Assembly: GCF_030545015.1 (NCBI RefSeq)
Contig: NZ_CP120653.1
Coordinates: 2,170,001 to 2,234,000 of the forward strand
Direction of reading: 5' to 3'
Length of the DNA stretch: 64,000 nt
Source of the DNA: Myroides sp. JBRI-B21084
GTDB lineage: Bacteria > Bacteroidota > Bacteroidia > Flavobacteriales > Flavobacteriaceae
A program made the translations under genes and the position numbers. Shown here in pieces: positions 37,223 through 45,655 of the stretch. The stretch's first letter is position 1; each line of letters starts with the position of its first letter. Below the pieces are notes generated by a model. That model was not told the DNA's origin. It searched no databases and saw nothing but the letters and a program-made list of their open reading frames with translations.

Positions 37223-37885
37223 TTATAAAGAAGTAATTTTCTTTAAATTTTCAATGGTAGCAATAGGGTCTTGTGCGTTAAAAACAAAACTACCAGCAAC
37301 CAAAATATCTGCACCAGCTTTTACTAAATCAGCTGCGTTTTTATCGGTTACACCGCCATCAATTTCAATTAAGGTTGAAGCGTTGTTTTTTACAATCATT
37401 TCTTTAAGTTGTAATACTTTTTTATACGTGTTTTCAATGAATGATTGTCCGCCAAAACCAGGATTCACGCTCATAATACAAACCAAATCAATATCGTTAA
37501 TAACATCTTCTAATAAAGCAACATTAGTATGTGGGTTAATAGCAACACCGGCTTTCATACCTGCAGCTTTAATGGCTTGTAACGAACGATGAAGGTGCGT
37601 ACACGCTTCGTAATGAACCGTTAAAATATCGGCACCTAAATTTTTAAAAGTTTCAATGTAACGGTCTGGATCTACAATCATTAAATGTACATCGATTGTT
37701 TTTTTAGCATGTTTGTTAATAGCAGCTAAAACAGGCATTCCAAAAGAAATATTCGGAACAAAAACGCCGTCCATAATATCAATATGAAACCAATCGGCAG
37801 CGCTGTTGTTAATCATTTCAACATCGCGTTGTAAGTTTGCAAAATCGGCAGCTAATACCGATGGGGCAATTAGTGTATTTTTCAT
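37223..37885 (-). CDS. rpe: Ribulose-phosphate 3-epimerase
   Basis: A 220-aa TIM-barrel enzyme of the pentose phosphate pathway interconverting ribulose 5-phosphate and xylulose 5-phosphate. The start at 37885 gives MKNTLIAPSVLAADFANL, the usual N-terminus; the upstream in-frame TTG falls in the -7 element and is unlikely. Metal and catalytic residues are in HIDIMDGVFVPNISFG, IDVHLMI, MSVNPGFGGQSF and IEIDGGV. A -7 element TATCTTTG (minus strand, 37904-37911) lies 18 bp before the start. It is monocistronic. Confidence 0.95.
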   Translation of the reverse strand: MKNTLIAPSVLAADFANLQRDVEMINNSAADWFHIDIMDGVFVPNISFGMPVLAAINKHAKKTIDVHLMIVDPDRYIETFKNLGADILTVHYEACTHLHRSLQAIKAAGMKAGVAINPHTNVALLEDVINDIDLVCIMSVNPGFGGQSFIENTYKKVLQLKEMIVKNNASTLIEIDGGVTDKNAADLVKAGADILVAGSFVFNAQDPIATIENLKKITSL

Positions 37886-37903
37886 TGTTTTGTGTTGTTT
37901 GTG

Positions 37904-37911
37904 CAAAGATA
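37904..37911 (-). promoter_or_regulatory. -7 element of rpe
   Basis: TATCTTTG on the minus strand. It overlaps the in-frame upstream TTG and so supports the ATG at 37885. Confidence 0.5.
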
Positions 37912-37939
37912 CAAAGTTATTTTTATTGATTTTTTGAAT

Positions 37940-37968
37940 AAAAAAATCGCTTGAAAACTCAAACGATT
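37940..37968 (-). terminator. Terminator of gldB-gldC
   Basis: On the minus strand AATCGTTTGA and TCAAGCGATT pair around GTTT and are followed by a run of T. Confidence 0.7.
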
Positions 37969-37976
37969 CTTCGGGA

Positions 37977-38315
37977 TTATTTCTTGTGTAATTCTAATTT
38001 TTCGGCAAAATAGGCGCAAAAATCGCGCATGGTATCGCTCATTTTTTTATCGTCGGTGGCACGTTCAAAAGTATCGGCCATAGCTACTAACGTTTGGTGA
38101 AAAAACACTTTCATTTCATCAACCGGCATTTCTTTGGTCCACAAATCAATACGTAGGGTTTCTTGTACTTTACTATCCCAAATAGATAAAAGCATAGCCT
38201 TAGCTTGTTCGTTGTTTATACCGCCGTCGGCAGCAGTCCAACGAATATCATCGGGAATTTTGTTTTCGTCAACAGTTACTTGTATTTTAATTTCTGATGT
38301 GTTGTTAGTCATCAT
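37977..38315 (-). CDS. gldC: Gliding motility protein GldC
   Basis: A 112-aa soluble protein matching GldC of gliding Bacteroidota (EIKIQVTVDENKIPDDIRW, MLLSIWDSKVQETLRIDLWT, MPVDEMKVFFHQTL). In Flavobacterium johnsoniae gldC supports, but is not fully essential for, gliding, and lies with gldB near nadE, as here. Its ATG overlaps the gldB stop by one base, so expression is coupled. Two Met codons are adjacent at the start. Confidence 0.9.
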   Translation of the reverse strand: MMTNNTSEIKIQVTVDENKIPDDIRWTAADGGINNEQAKAMLLSIWDSKVQETLRIDLWTKEMPVDEMKVFFHQTLVAMADTFERATDDKKMSDTMRDFCAYFAEKLELHKK

Positions 38316-39274
38316 TACTTTTTAGGTTTGTATTTAGATTCGTCGAAAATTGTTTTTGCATCTTTCAATGCTAATTCTTGCAAAGTTACATTATTATTTT
38401 TCATATAGGCACGAACAATTTGCCAACCAATGTAAACGCCAACACTTCCTGGCGATTCGCGATCTAATTCTAAATAAAACTTAGAAAAAGGTGCACGTTG
38501 AATAAAACGGGCGTTTAATTTAACATCATTATCATATAAATATTTACTTTCTACAAAAAACTTCCAAACTTGTGCTTCGTTGGCTTGCATCCATTGCAGT
38601 TGTTTCTCGGTGTAATTCATATTTAAGGCATCACTTGTTTCAGGTAAAAGCATTTCTTTTACATACATTATTTTGCCCCAATAAACCATTTGACTAATAA
38701 AAGTACGTTCTTGTGGTGGCGTTATTTTTTGTAAAGCAAAATTTTCGGCTAAATCAACAACAATGCGGTTAGGTTCAAAATCGCCTAAGGTGTACGTGTC
38801 AAAATCTACATAAAATTTATGGTTTTTACCCAAATAAGTATCTAATGATATAATTGAAAGCGAATCGGCATAAATAGCGCGATTCATAATATCAACCTCT
38901 GATAAAACGGTGATTACTTTACCAGGTTTTTCATTAGGGAAATAGTATTTAATATGCTTAAAAAGTAAGGTAAGTTCTTTTTGTAATGCAGAAACATCTT
39001 TAAATTTACTTTGTGTTTCTTTAAATAATTCGCCAAATAAAGAGTCGTTTTTCTTTTTTAACCAAACCGAATCTGCAACATTTGCGCTTAATAAATACGG
39101 GTATTTTTGTTTTAATAAGCCAAAATTTTGTGGGTTAGCCTGCATGAATTCTTGGTCAAATCGTATAATTTTAGCTTCAACAGGTATGTTTAAAACATCG
39201 TTTTTTACGTTGTTTTCTTTCTGACATGCCCCTAAAAACAGCAAACAAAATAGTAAATAAAATGAGTTTTTCAT
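38315..39274 (-). CDS. gldB: Gliding motility lipoprotein GldB
   Basis: A 319-aa lipoprotein. The start at 39274 (MKNSFYLLFCLLFLGACQKE) gives a normal signal with lipobox LGAC; a Met four codons upstream is also possible. The body fits GldB (VEAKIIRFDQEFM, VNPNRIVVDLAEN-like NRIVVDLAENF, MVYWGKIMYVKEMLLP, GVYIGWQIVRAYM). GldB is required for gliding in F. johnsoniae and is often kept in non-motile relatives, where it probably supports type IX secretion or the envelope. It forms an operon with gldC and is divergent from nadE. Confidence 0.92.
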   Translation of the reverse strand: MKNSFYLLFCLLFLGACQKENNVKNDVLNIPVEAKIIRFDQEFMQANPQNFGLLKQKYPYLLSANVADSVWLKKKNDSLFGELFKETQSKFKDVSALQKELTLLFKHIKYYFPNEKPGKVITVLSEVDIMNRAIYADSLSIISLDTYLGKNHKFYVDFDTYTLGDFEPNRIVVDLAENFALQKITPPQERTFISQMVYWGKIMYVKEMLLPETSDALNMNYTEKQLQWMQANEAQVWKFFVESKYLYDNDVKLNARFIQRAPFSKFYLELDRESPGSVGVYIGWQIVRAYMKNNNVTLQELALKDAKTIFDESKYKPKK

Positions 39275-39333
39275 CGTAAAACGCATGAGTTTTTATAATT
39301 TTAAACCACAAATATAATTAAACGAAAATTGCA

Positions 39334-40140
39334 ATGGAATATAAAAAAATAAATTCTGAAAAAATAGTGAATCACATAGTGCAATGGCTTGCAAATTATG
39401 CCCAAACAGCTAAAGTAAAAGGATTTGTGGTGGGTATTTCGGGCGGAATTGATTCGGCTTTAGTATCAACCTTATGTGCCAAAACAGGTTTGCCTACTTT
39501 GTGTGTAGAAATGCCCATTCATCAAGCGGCAAGCCAAGTTTCGCGCGGGCAAGAACACATTGCTTTTTTAAAGAATTTATACCCAAATGTAAATAATACT
39601 GTTGCCAATTTAACCCCAACTTTTGATTTAATGAGCAGTCAATTACCTACTATTGAAAACACTGCACTTTTAAATTTAACACTGGCTAATACACGTGCAC
39701 GTTTGCGTATGACCACGTTGTATTATTTTGCTGGAATTAATGGCTTTTTAGTTGCTGGAACCGGTAATAAGGTGGAAGATTTTGGAGTTGGTTTTTTTAC
39801 AAAATACGGTGATGGCGGTGTAGATATTAGTCCAATTGCAGATTTAATGAAGTCGGAAGTGCGTGCTTTAGCTACTTATTTAGGGATTACCCAGAATATT
39901 ATTAATGCAAAGCCTACCGATGGTTTGTTTGGTGACGACAGAAGCGATGAAGACCAATTAGGTGCGAATTATGACGAGTTGGAAGCTGCTATGAACGCCG
40001 ATGCAGAAGGTAAAACCGAAGCTGATTTTATTGGGCGTGAATTAGAAGTTTTTAAAATTTATAAACGCCTAAATACCATAAATCAACATAAAATGAACCC
40101 GATTCCGGTTTGTGAGATTATTGATGAAGTAAGGTTTTAA
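39334..40140 (+). CDS. nadE: NAD+ synthase, ammonia-dependent type
   Basis: A 268-aa enzyme making NAD from deamido-NAD, ATP and ammonia, the last step of NAD synthesis. The PP-loop is GISGGIDSAL (residues 34-43). Further conserved blocks are ANTRARLRMTTLYYFA, GTGNKVEDFGVGFFTKYGDGG and DGLFGDDRSDEDQLG. There is no N-terminal glutaminase domain, so ammonia or a separate amidase is needed. Its association with gldB-gldC is a conserved Flavobacteriaceae arrangement. A strong hairpin follows the stop. Confidence 0.95.
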   Translation: MEYKKINSEKIVNHIVQWLANYAQTAKVKGFVVGISGGIDSALVSTLCAKTGLPTLCVEMPIHQAASQVSRGQEHIAFLKNLYPNVNNTVANLTPTFDLMSSQLPTIENTALLNLTLANTRARLRMTTLYYFAGINGFLVAGTGNKVEDFGVGFFTKYGDGGVDISPIADLMKSEVRALATYLGITQNIINAKPTDGLFGDDRSDEDQLGANYDELEAAMNADAEGKTEADFIGRELEVFKIYKRLNTINQHKMNPIPVCEIIDEVRF

Positions 40141-40175
40141 GTTAGTTACACACTTTGGCAAAGTGTGTAGCTAAC
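40141..40175. terminator. Hairpin between converging nadE and dnaG
   Basis: GTTAGTTACACACTTT and AAAGTGTGTAGCTAAC pair over 16 bp with a 3-nt loop and one G-T pair. No T run follows, so it is a weak terminator by rule; it also overlaps the dnaG stop. Confidence 0.6.
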
Positions 40176-42138
40176 TAAATCGAGACATAACCCTACCTAA
40201 TTGCGAAGAAAACGTATGTTTAAGTACGTTGTAATCAACAATATCGGTTAATAAATCGCGGCTTTTTTCAGGGTTTTCGTGAATTTGTTTTTTTAAATCT
40301 TCAATAATTTCAAAAATAAGGTAAGCACGTAACGTAAGAATGGTTTCGTTAACATATTGTTGCACACCCAAATCTTTACCTTTAACAATAATGTTTTGTT
40401 TTTCCCAATTGTGTAGGTTATAGCGTTCCTCATCCATAATAATCGATGTAATTTCATCGGATAATTCCGGAGGAACTTGTGTTAAATAACGCTCTAAATT
40501 CCAACTTTCATTGGTATGATAAAATGTAAGTATGTTTTTAAAAATGGCTTTAAATTTTTCGTTACTCATTTCAACTTCATCTTCTTGTAAGCTTAAAAAA
40601 ACTTTATCAAACACTTTGCGTTTCACTCGTTTTTTATCTGTAACCACTTTTTCGTCTTCTACTTTTAGTTCGAATTCATCAAAAAGTTCTTCATAATTAC
40701 CGTAAATCAACAAAATTTCAATAATTTTTCGCTCTAAAAGATAAATAATGTTTACTTGTTCTTTCGGTTGATCTGCATCGGGGCGCACCACTTGCATTTT
40801 TTTCTCTTGAACAAATTTTTTATTTGCTTCTTGCAGTTCTTTTTTACCAATTTGCGCCAAAGTGCTAAACAAAACATCTTCAGAAATATCCATGATTGAT
40901 GCACATTCTTGCACATAAACCTCGCGCTGTATATGATCGGGCACTTTTGAAATGGAAACCACAATATCGCGAATAACATCGGCTTTTTTAATAGGATCAT
41001 TGCCGGCATCTTTCATTAAAAGGTTCGCTTTAAACCTGATAAAATCGGTAGCGTTGTCTTTTAAATAATGCTGCAATTCGTCAATTGGTGTTTTTCGGGC
41101 AAAACTATCGGGGTCATCGCCATCGGGAAACGTACAAACACGTACATTCATTCCGGCTTCTAAAATTAAATCAATACCACGTAATGATGCGCGCATTCCG
41201 GCAGCATCGCCATCAAACAAAACCGTAATGTTTTTGGTTAAACGGTTAATCAAGCGAATTTGATCGGGTGTTAAAGCCGTACCCGACGATGCCACCACGT
41301 TTTTAATACCAGCCTGATGCATTTGAATAACATCGGTGTAGCCTTCTACCAAATAACAATTGTCTTTTGCGGCTATTTCTTGTTTCGCATGAAAAATACC
41401 ATACAAAACCTTGCTTTTGTGGTAAATATCGCTTTCGGGTGAATTTAAATATTTCGCAGCCTTTTTATCGTTGGTTAAAATACGACCACCAAAACCCAGC
41501 ACACGCCCGCTCATACTTTGTATAGGAAACATCACTCGACCTTTAAATCGATCGAACGTTTTATCTTCTTTTACAATGGTTAATCCTGTTTTTTCAAGAA
41601 ATTCTAACTGATACCCTTTTGCCAAAGCTTCTTTGGTAAATGCATCCCAAACATCGGGCGAATAACCTAGTTGAAACGTTTTAATGGTTTCTTCGGTAAA
41701 GCCACGTTCTTTAAAGTACGAATGACCAATTGCCAAGCCTTCATCAGTTTTTAGCAACACGTCGTGAAAGTATTTTTTCGCGAATTCTGAAACTACAAAC
41801 AAACTTTCGCGTTCGTTTAAGGCTTGTTTTTCTAAATCGGTTTGTTCGGTTTCTTCAATTTCGATCTGATACTTATTGGCAAGGTAACGCAACGCTTCTG
41901 GATACGAAAAATGTTCGTGTTCCATAATAAAACTTAAAGCGTTACCGCCTTTACCCGAACTAAAATCTTTCCAGATTTGCTTGGCAGGCGAAACCATAAA
42001 CGAAGGTGTTTTTTCGTTTACAAACGGACTTAAACCTTTGTAATTGCTACCCGATTTTTTAAGCTGTACAAAGTCGCCAATGACTTCTTCCACACGGGCA
42101 GCCTCGAAAATTGCATCTATGGTTTCTTTTTTAATCAT
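40171..42138 (-). CDS. dnaG: DNA primase
   Basis: A 655-aa primase. The N-terminal zinc-binding domain reads SGSNYKGLSPFVNEKTPSFM; the CHC2 ligands are mostly replaced (Tyr-Lys-Gly in place of CPFH), as in many Bacteroidota members, so the zinc site looks degenerate. The TOPRIM core is present: VEGYTDVIQMHQAGI, ASSGTALT and VLFDGDAAG. The C-terminal helicase-interaction region is divergent. It makes RNA primers for replication. A TATATTTG element on the minus strand (42143-42150) ends only four bases before the ATG, implying a very short or absent leader. Confidence 0.94.
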   Translation of the reverse strand: MIKKETIDAIFEAARVEEVIGDFVQLKKSGSNYKGLSPFVNEKTPSFMVSPAKQIWKDFSSGKGGNALSFIMEHEHFSYPEALRYLANKYQIEIEETEQTDLEKQALNERESLFVVSEFAKKYFHDVLLKTDEGLAIGHSYFKERGFTEETIKTFQLGYSPDVWDAFTKEALAKGYQLEFLEKTGLTIVKEDKTFDRFKGRVMFPIQSMSGRVLGFGGRILTNDKKAAKYLNSPESDIYHKSKVLYGIFHAKQEIAAKDNCYLVEGYTDVIQMHQAGIKNVVASSGTALTPDQIRLINRLTKNITVLFDGDAAGMRASLRGIDLILEAGMNVRVCTFPDGDDPDSFARKTPIDELQHYLKDNATDFIRFKANLLMKDAGNDPIKKADVIRDIVVSISKVPDHIQREVYVQECASIMDISEDVLFSTLAQIGKKELQEANKKFVQEKKMQVVRPDADQPKEQVNIIYLLERKIIEILLIYGNYEELFDEFELKVEDEKVVTDKKRVKRKVFDKVFLSLQEDEVEMSNEKFKAIFKNILTFYHTNESWNLERYLTQVPPELSDEITSIIMDEERYNLHNWEKQNIIVKGKDLGVQQYVNETILTLRAYLIFEIIEDLKKQIHENPEKSRDLLTDIVDYNVLKHTFSSQLGRVMSRFS

Positions 42139-42142
42139 ACTG

Positions 42143-42150
42143 CAAATATA
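42143..42150 (-). promoter_or_regulatory. -7 element of dnaG
   Basis: TATATTTG on the minus strand, four bases from the start codon. Confidence 0.45.
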
Positions 42151-42281
42151 AAGATTTGAGTAAAGATGAACGCGAAAAGAATAAAGTTGTTTTTAATTGC
42201 TTAAATTATGTTAATTTTTATTATATTTATATGATTTTCATTTAGATAGTAGATATAAATAGTCTGATAGTTACAATAATT

Positions 42282-43217
42282 ATGAAAAAGTTATTTTTAA
42301 TAGTAATTACACTTGTGCCTTTTATAACAAAGGCGCAGGTTACTTTGATACCCGATGCTACTTTTGAACAGTTGCTTATTAATTTAGGTATTGATACCGA
42401 TGGAGTTTTAAATGGACAAATGTTAACTAGCGATGCACAAAACGTAACACAGTTAAATTTATTTCAAGGAGCAAATGGTTTTTATATACAAAATATTAAG
42501 GGTATTGAAAGCTTTGTAAATTTAAAAAAGTTTGAGGGTAGATTTCATAATTTAAATAACCTTAATTTAACTACGCTTCCACAATTGGAAACGCTAATAC
42601 TACCAAGTAATAATTTGTCTAAAATAAATTTATCCAATAATATCAATTTGGAAACATTAATTATTGGAAACGATGTTTTAGAATTTCTTAATTTAAACAC
42701 TATTGGTTCCTTAGATTTAAGCAATAATATAAACCTAAAGCTTTTAAATACATATAATTCTTTTCCATATAAAATAAACTTGCGTAATCATGCAGCATCG
42801 TCTTTAAAAATCGTTTTAGGAAATGAAAATGATAAACCTTACAACGTTTGTATTGAAGTAGATGACCCTATTGCAGCAACAAACGGCACCGCACCATACG
42901 ATAATTGGAGCATAATAAATTATATGCCTGGGACTTATTATTTTAATGCGAACTGTGCTTTAAGTGTAGAGAAATTTGTAAACGAAAACTTTAAAATATA
43001 CCCTAACCCAGCAACCCAATACGTAGTGCTTGAACAAAAAACAACCGAGGGAGTTAACCTGCAAGCGGTACAAATTTTAGATAATTCGGGTAAATTAATA
43101 CGTACCGTTAAAGAAAATTTTAACTATATTGATGTTTCTACCCTAAGTAAAGGCATGTATTTATTTGTAATACAAACCGATAAAGGCAATAAAACAGAGA
43201 AAATAATTATTGAGTAA
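42282..43217 (+). CDS. Type IX secreted LRR-like protein, paralogue 2
   Basis: A 311-aa paralogue of the gene at 36244. It shares the same signal peptide (MKKLFLIVITLVPFITKAQ), the same IPDATFE entry motif and the same C-terminal sorting domain. Its own solenoid is richer in Asn-Leu repeats (LNNLNLTTLPQLETLILPSN, LSKINLSNNINLETLI, LDLSNNINLKLLN). The surface-exposed repeat region differs strongly from paralogue 1, which points to diversifying selection or cassette exchange. It stands alone, between dnaG (divergent) and the MBL-rhodanese gene (converging). Confidence 0.83.
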   Translation: MKKLFLIVITLVPFITKAQVTLIPDATFEQLLINLGIDTDGVLNGQMLTSDAQNVTQLNLFQGANGFYIQNIKGIESFVNLKKFEGRFHNLNNLNLTTLPQLETLILPSNNLSKINLSNNINLETLIIGNDVLEFLNLNTIGSLDLSNNINLKLLNTYNSFPYKINLRNHAASSLKIVLGNENDKPYNVCIEVDDPIAATNGTAPYDNWSIINYMPGTYYFNANCALSVEKFVNENFKIYPNPATQYVVLEQKTTEGVNLQAVQILDNSGKLIRTVKENFNYIDVSTLSKGMYLFVIQTDKGNKTEKIIIE

Positions 43218-43222
43218 AATCA

Positions 43223-43254
43223 CAAACGCCCCGAAAATATCGAGGCGTTTTTGT
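43223..43254. terminator. Bidirectional intrinsic terminator
   Basis: AAACGCCCCGA pairs with TCGAGGCGTTT (one mismatch) and a T run follows. Confidence 0.7.
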
Positions 43255-43255
43255 T

Positions 43256-44665
43256 TTATTTAGTACCACAACTGCTTGCGCATTCTTGGGTAACAATAGG
43301 TAAGTTGGTTTCTTTAATTTTACCAAAGCCGCCAATAACATCAATCATATTATTAAAACCGCGCGCTTTTAGAATAGAAGCTGCAATCATAGAGCGGTAA
43401 CCGCCTGCGCAATGTAAATAGGTTGTTTTTTGCGCTGGAAAATCATCAACATGGTCGTTAATAAAATCTAACGGTAAATTAGGAACATTAGCAATATGTG
43501 CCGAATTGTATTCACCCGGTTTACGAACATCAATAACCGATTCTTCGCCATTGTTTATCAATGTTTCTAGCTCGTTAGCTGTAATTCTGCCAATAGAAGC
43601 GGTTTCAAAACCAGCATCAATCCACGTTTGCATTCCGCCTGCTAAATATCCTAAGGTATTATCGTAACCCACACGAGCCAAACGTGTTATGGTTTCCTGC
43701 TCACGACCTTCGGGCGTTACCAAAATAATCGGTTGGTTAATATCGGTAATTAACGATCCAACCCAAGGTGCAAATCCACCATCAATACCAATAAAAATGG
43801 CACCTGGTATATGAACTTTTCCAAAACTATCGGCATCACGCACATCTAAAATCAATGCATCGGCAGCAGTTTGCTTAAATTCGTTTGCTGTGAAAGCTTT
43901 ATTTTTCTCAATAATAGAATCAATAGCTTCGTAACCGCTTTTGTTTAAGCGTACATTTTCAGGAAAATAAGCAGGTGGTGGTAGTAAACCATCGGTCACT
44001 TCTTTTACAAATTCAGCTTCGGTCATATCGGCACGTAAGGCATAGTTGGTGCGTTTTTGTTCGCCCAAAGTACCTACGGTTTCTTTGCTTAAGTTTTTAC
44101 CACAAGCCGATCCTGCACCATGTGCCGGATACACAATTAGTTCATCGGCCAAAGGCATAATTTTAGTGCGTAAACTGTGGTATAAAGTAGCTGCTAATTG
44201 CTCTTGCGTCATATTAGCTGCTTTTTGAGCTAAATCGGGTCTGCCTACATCGCCTAAAAACAAGGTGTCGCCACTAAAAATGGCATGGTCTTTTCCGTTT
44301 TCATCGCGCAACAAATACGTGGTGCTTTCCATGGTATGACCTGGGGTATGTAGTGCAATAATGGTTAGCTTGCCTATTTTAAATTCTTCGCCATCGGTTG
44401 CAATATGTGCTTTAAAAGTAGGTTCTGCAGTAGGACCGTACACAATAGTTGCACCCGTTTTTTCTGCAAGGGTAACGTGACCGCTAACAAAATCGGCATG
44501 AAAATGGGTTTCAAAAATGTATTTTATAGTTGCGTTGTTTGCATTAGCTTTGTTAATATATTGTTGCACTTCGCGTAGTGGGTCAATAATAGCTACATCG
44601 CCATCACTTTCAATATAATAAGCCCCTTGAGCCAAACATCCGGTATAAATTTGTTCTATCTTCAT
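43256..44665 (-). CDS. MBL-fold hydrolase with two rhodanese domains
   Basis: A 469-aa fusion. Residues 1-~240 are a metallo-beta-lactamase fold of the persulfide dioxygenase type (ETHFHADFVSGH for the metal site, HTPGHT, SGDTLFLGDVGRPDL, YPAHGAGSACG). The first rhodanese domain (~260-350) lacks a catalytic Cys at the expected loop (TPEGRE). The second (~365-455) has it in HCAGGYR. Such proteins oxidise persulfides and move sulfur during sulfide detoxification. The C-terminus carries an extra ECASSCGTK Cys pair. A sulfur-type TauE/SafE exporter gene lies 76 bp upstream on the same strand. Confidence 0.9.
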   Translation of the reverse strand: MKIEQIYTGCLAQGAYYIESDGDVAIIDPLREVQQYINKANANNATIKYIFETHFHADFVSGHVTLAEKTGATIVYGPTAEPTFKAHIATDGEEFKIGKLTIIALHTPGHTMESTTYLLRDENGKDHAIFSGDTLFLGDVGRPDLAQKAANMTQEQLAATLYHSLRTKIMPLADELIVYPAHGAGSACGKNLSKETVGTLGEQKRTNYALRADMTEAEFVKEVTDGLLPPPAYFPENVRLNKSGYEAIDSIIEKNKAFTANEFKQTAADALILDVRDADSFGKVHIPGAIFIGIDGGFAPWVGSLITDINQPIILVTPEGREQETITRLARVGYDNTLGYLAGGMQTWIDAGFETASIGRITANELETLINNGEESVIDVRKPGEYNSAHIANVPNLPLDFINDHVDDFPAQKTTYLHCAGGYRSMIAASILKARGFNNMIDVIGGFGKIKETNLPIVTQECASSCGTK

Positions 44666-44692
44666 AATTTAAATGATAAACATTTGTAATTG

Positions 44693-44736
44693 CAAAAGTA
44701 CTAATAATCTTTATTGTTGTTAATGATAAGTATCAT
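44693..44736 (-). promoter_or_regulatory. FNR/CRP-like site and -7 element for the MBL-rhodanese gene
   Basis: ATGATAAGTATCAT (44723-44736) is a perfect 6-2-6 palindrome matching the TTGAT-N4-ATCAA layout of FNR-family sites in four of five bases per half. On the minus strand TACTTTTG (44700 to 44693) is a -7 element. With a start near 44688 the palindrome would be centred close to -41.5, the class II activator position; no -33 TTTG is present. Confidence 0.5.
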
Positions 44737-44741
44737 ATCGG

Positions 44742-45542
44742 TTAAAATAGTTCTTTAAACATGATGTATAACGACATGATTAATATAAACCAGCCAAAAA
44801 TCATACGTAAATTTCCATCGATAATTCTTTTTGATAGTCGGTTGCCTATAAACAGACCAAATATAGAAATGGCCGAGAATGATAATACTAAAATCCAATC
44901 AATTTTATGTTGCATTAAATCGCCCGTAAAACCAATTAAACATTGAATGGCTATAATGGTTAACGATGTACCAATAGCTTGTTTCATAGGTAAATTGGCA
45001 AAAAATACCAAAACAGGTATAATAAGAAAGCCACCGCCTGCGCCTACTAAGCCCGAAACGGTACCAATTAATAAGCCTTGAGTAATTAAAGGCATTGCTG
45101 ATGTAACTATTTGGGGTGTTGCTAGGTTTTTTTGTCGTGGTTTTTTAATCATTTTTGAAGAAGCAGCAAACATAACTATCGAAAAAATAATCATGATTAA
45201 TTTCGATTTAGACAAGCTTACGTTGTTGCTTAATGTAATAACATCGGGTAATAACGGAACTAATTGCGAACGTGTAAAAAACACAGCAAGTAACGATGGT
45301 ATGCCAAAAAGCAATACAATTTTAAAGTTTACGTTTTTATCAATGGTGTTTTTAACGCTACCAACTGCCGATGTGCTGCCTACAATAAAAAGGGAATAGG
45401 CAGTTGCAAGTAAAGGATCGATACCTACTACATATACCAAAATAGGTACGGTTAAGATAGAGCCACCACTGCCCACCAAACCTAAGGTTACGCCAATAAA
45501 TAAAGCAAGTACTAAGCCAATATAAAAATGTATGTCGTGCAT
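44742..45542 (-). CDS. TauE/SafE-family sulfite exporter-like permease
   Basis: A 266-aa inner membrane protein from ATG 45542; an open frame extends seven codons further. It has about eight hydrophobic segments. Family marks are the repeated glycine-rich turns LGLVGSGGSILTVPILVYV (first half) and GLVGAGGGFLIIPVLVF (second half). These proteins export sulfite, sulfoacetate or related anions. Placed ahead of an MBL-rhodanese protein it probably removes sulfite or thiosulfate formed from persulfides. The two are likely co-transcribed, with an extra internal promoter in the 76-bp gap. Confidence 0.9.
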   Translation of the reverse strand: MHDIHFYIGLVLALFIGVTLGLVGSGGSILTVPILVYVVGIDPLLATAYSLFIVGSTSAVGSVKNTIDKNVNFKIVLLFGIPSLLAVFFTRSQLVPLLPDVITLSNNVSLSKSKLIMIIFSIVMFAASSKMIKKPRQKNLATPQIVTSAMPLITQGLLIGTVSGLVGAGGGFLIIPVLVFFANLPMKQAIGTSLTIIAIQCLIGFTGDLMQHKIDWILVLSFSAISIFGLFIGNRLSKRIIDGNLRMIFGWFILIMSLYIMFKELF

Positions 45543-45626
45543 ATATAATTTAAGACTTTGCAAATTACAACAATATACTTGCTTAACAAAGCCAAAATTT
45601 CAATCATTTTTCACAAAATATCTTGT

Positions 45627-45634
45627 TACCTTTG
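45627..45634 (+). promoter_or_regulatory. -7 element of murF-alr
   Basis: TACCTTTG, 22 bp before the chosen ATG at 45656, and downstream of the alternative upstream start at 45623, which it therefore excludes. Confidence 0.5.
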
Positions 45635-45655
45635 AGTTTACTTTTTTTACAAACT

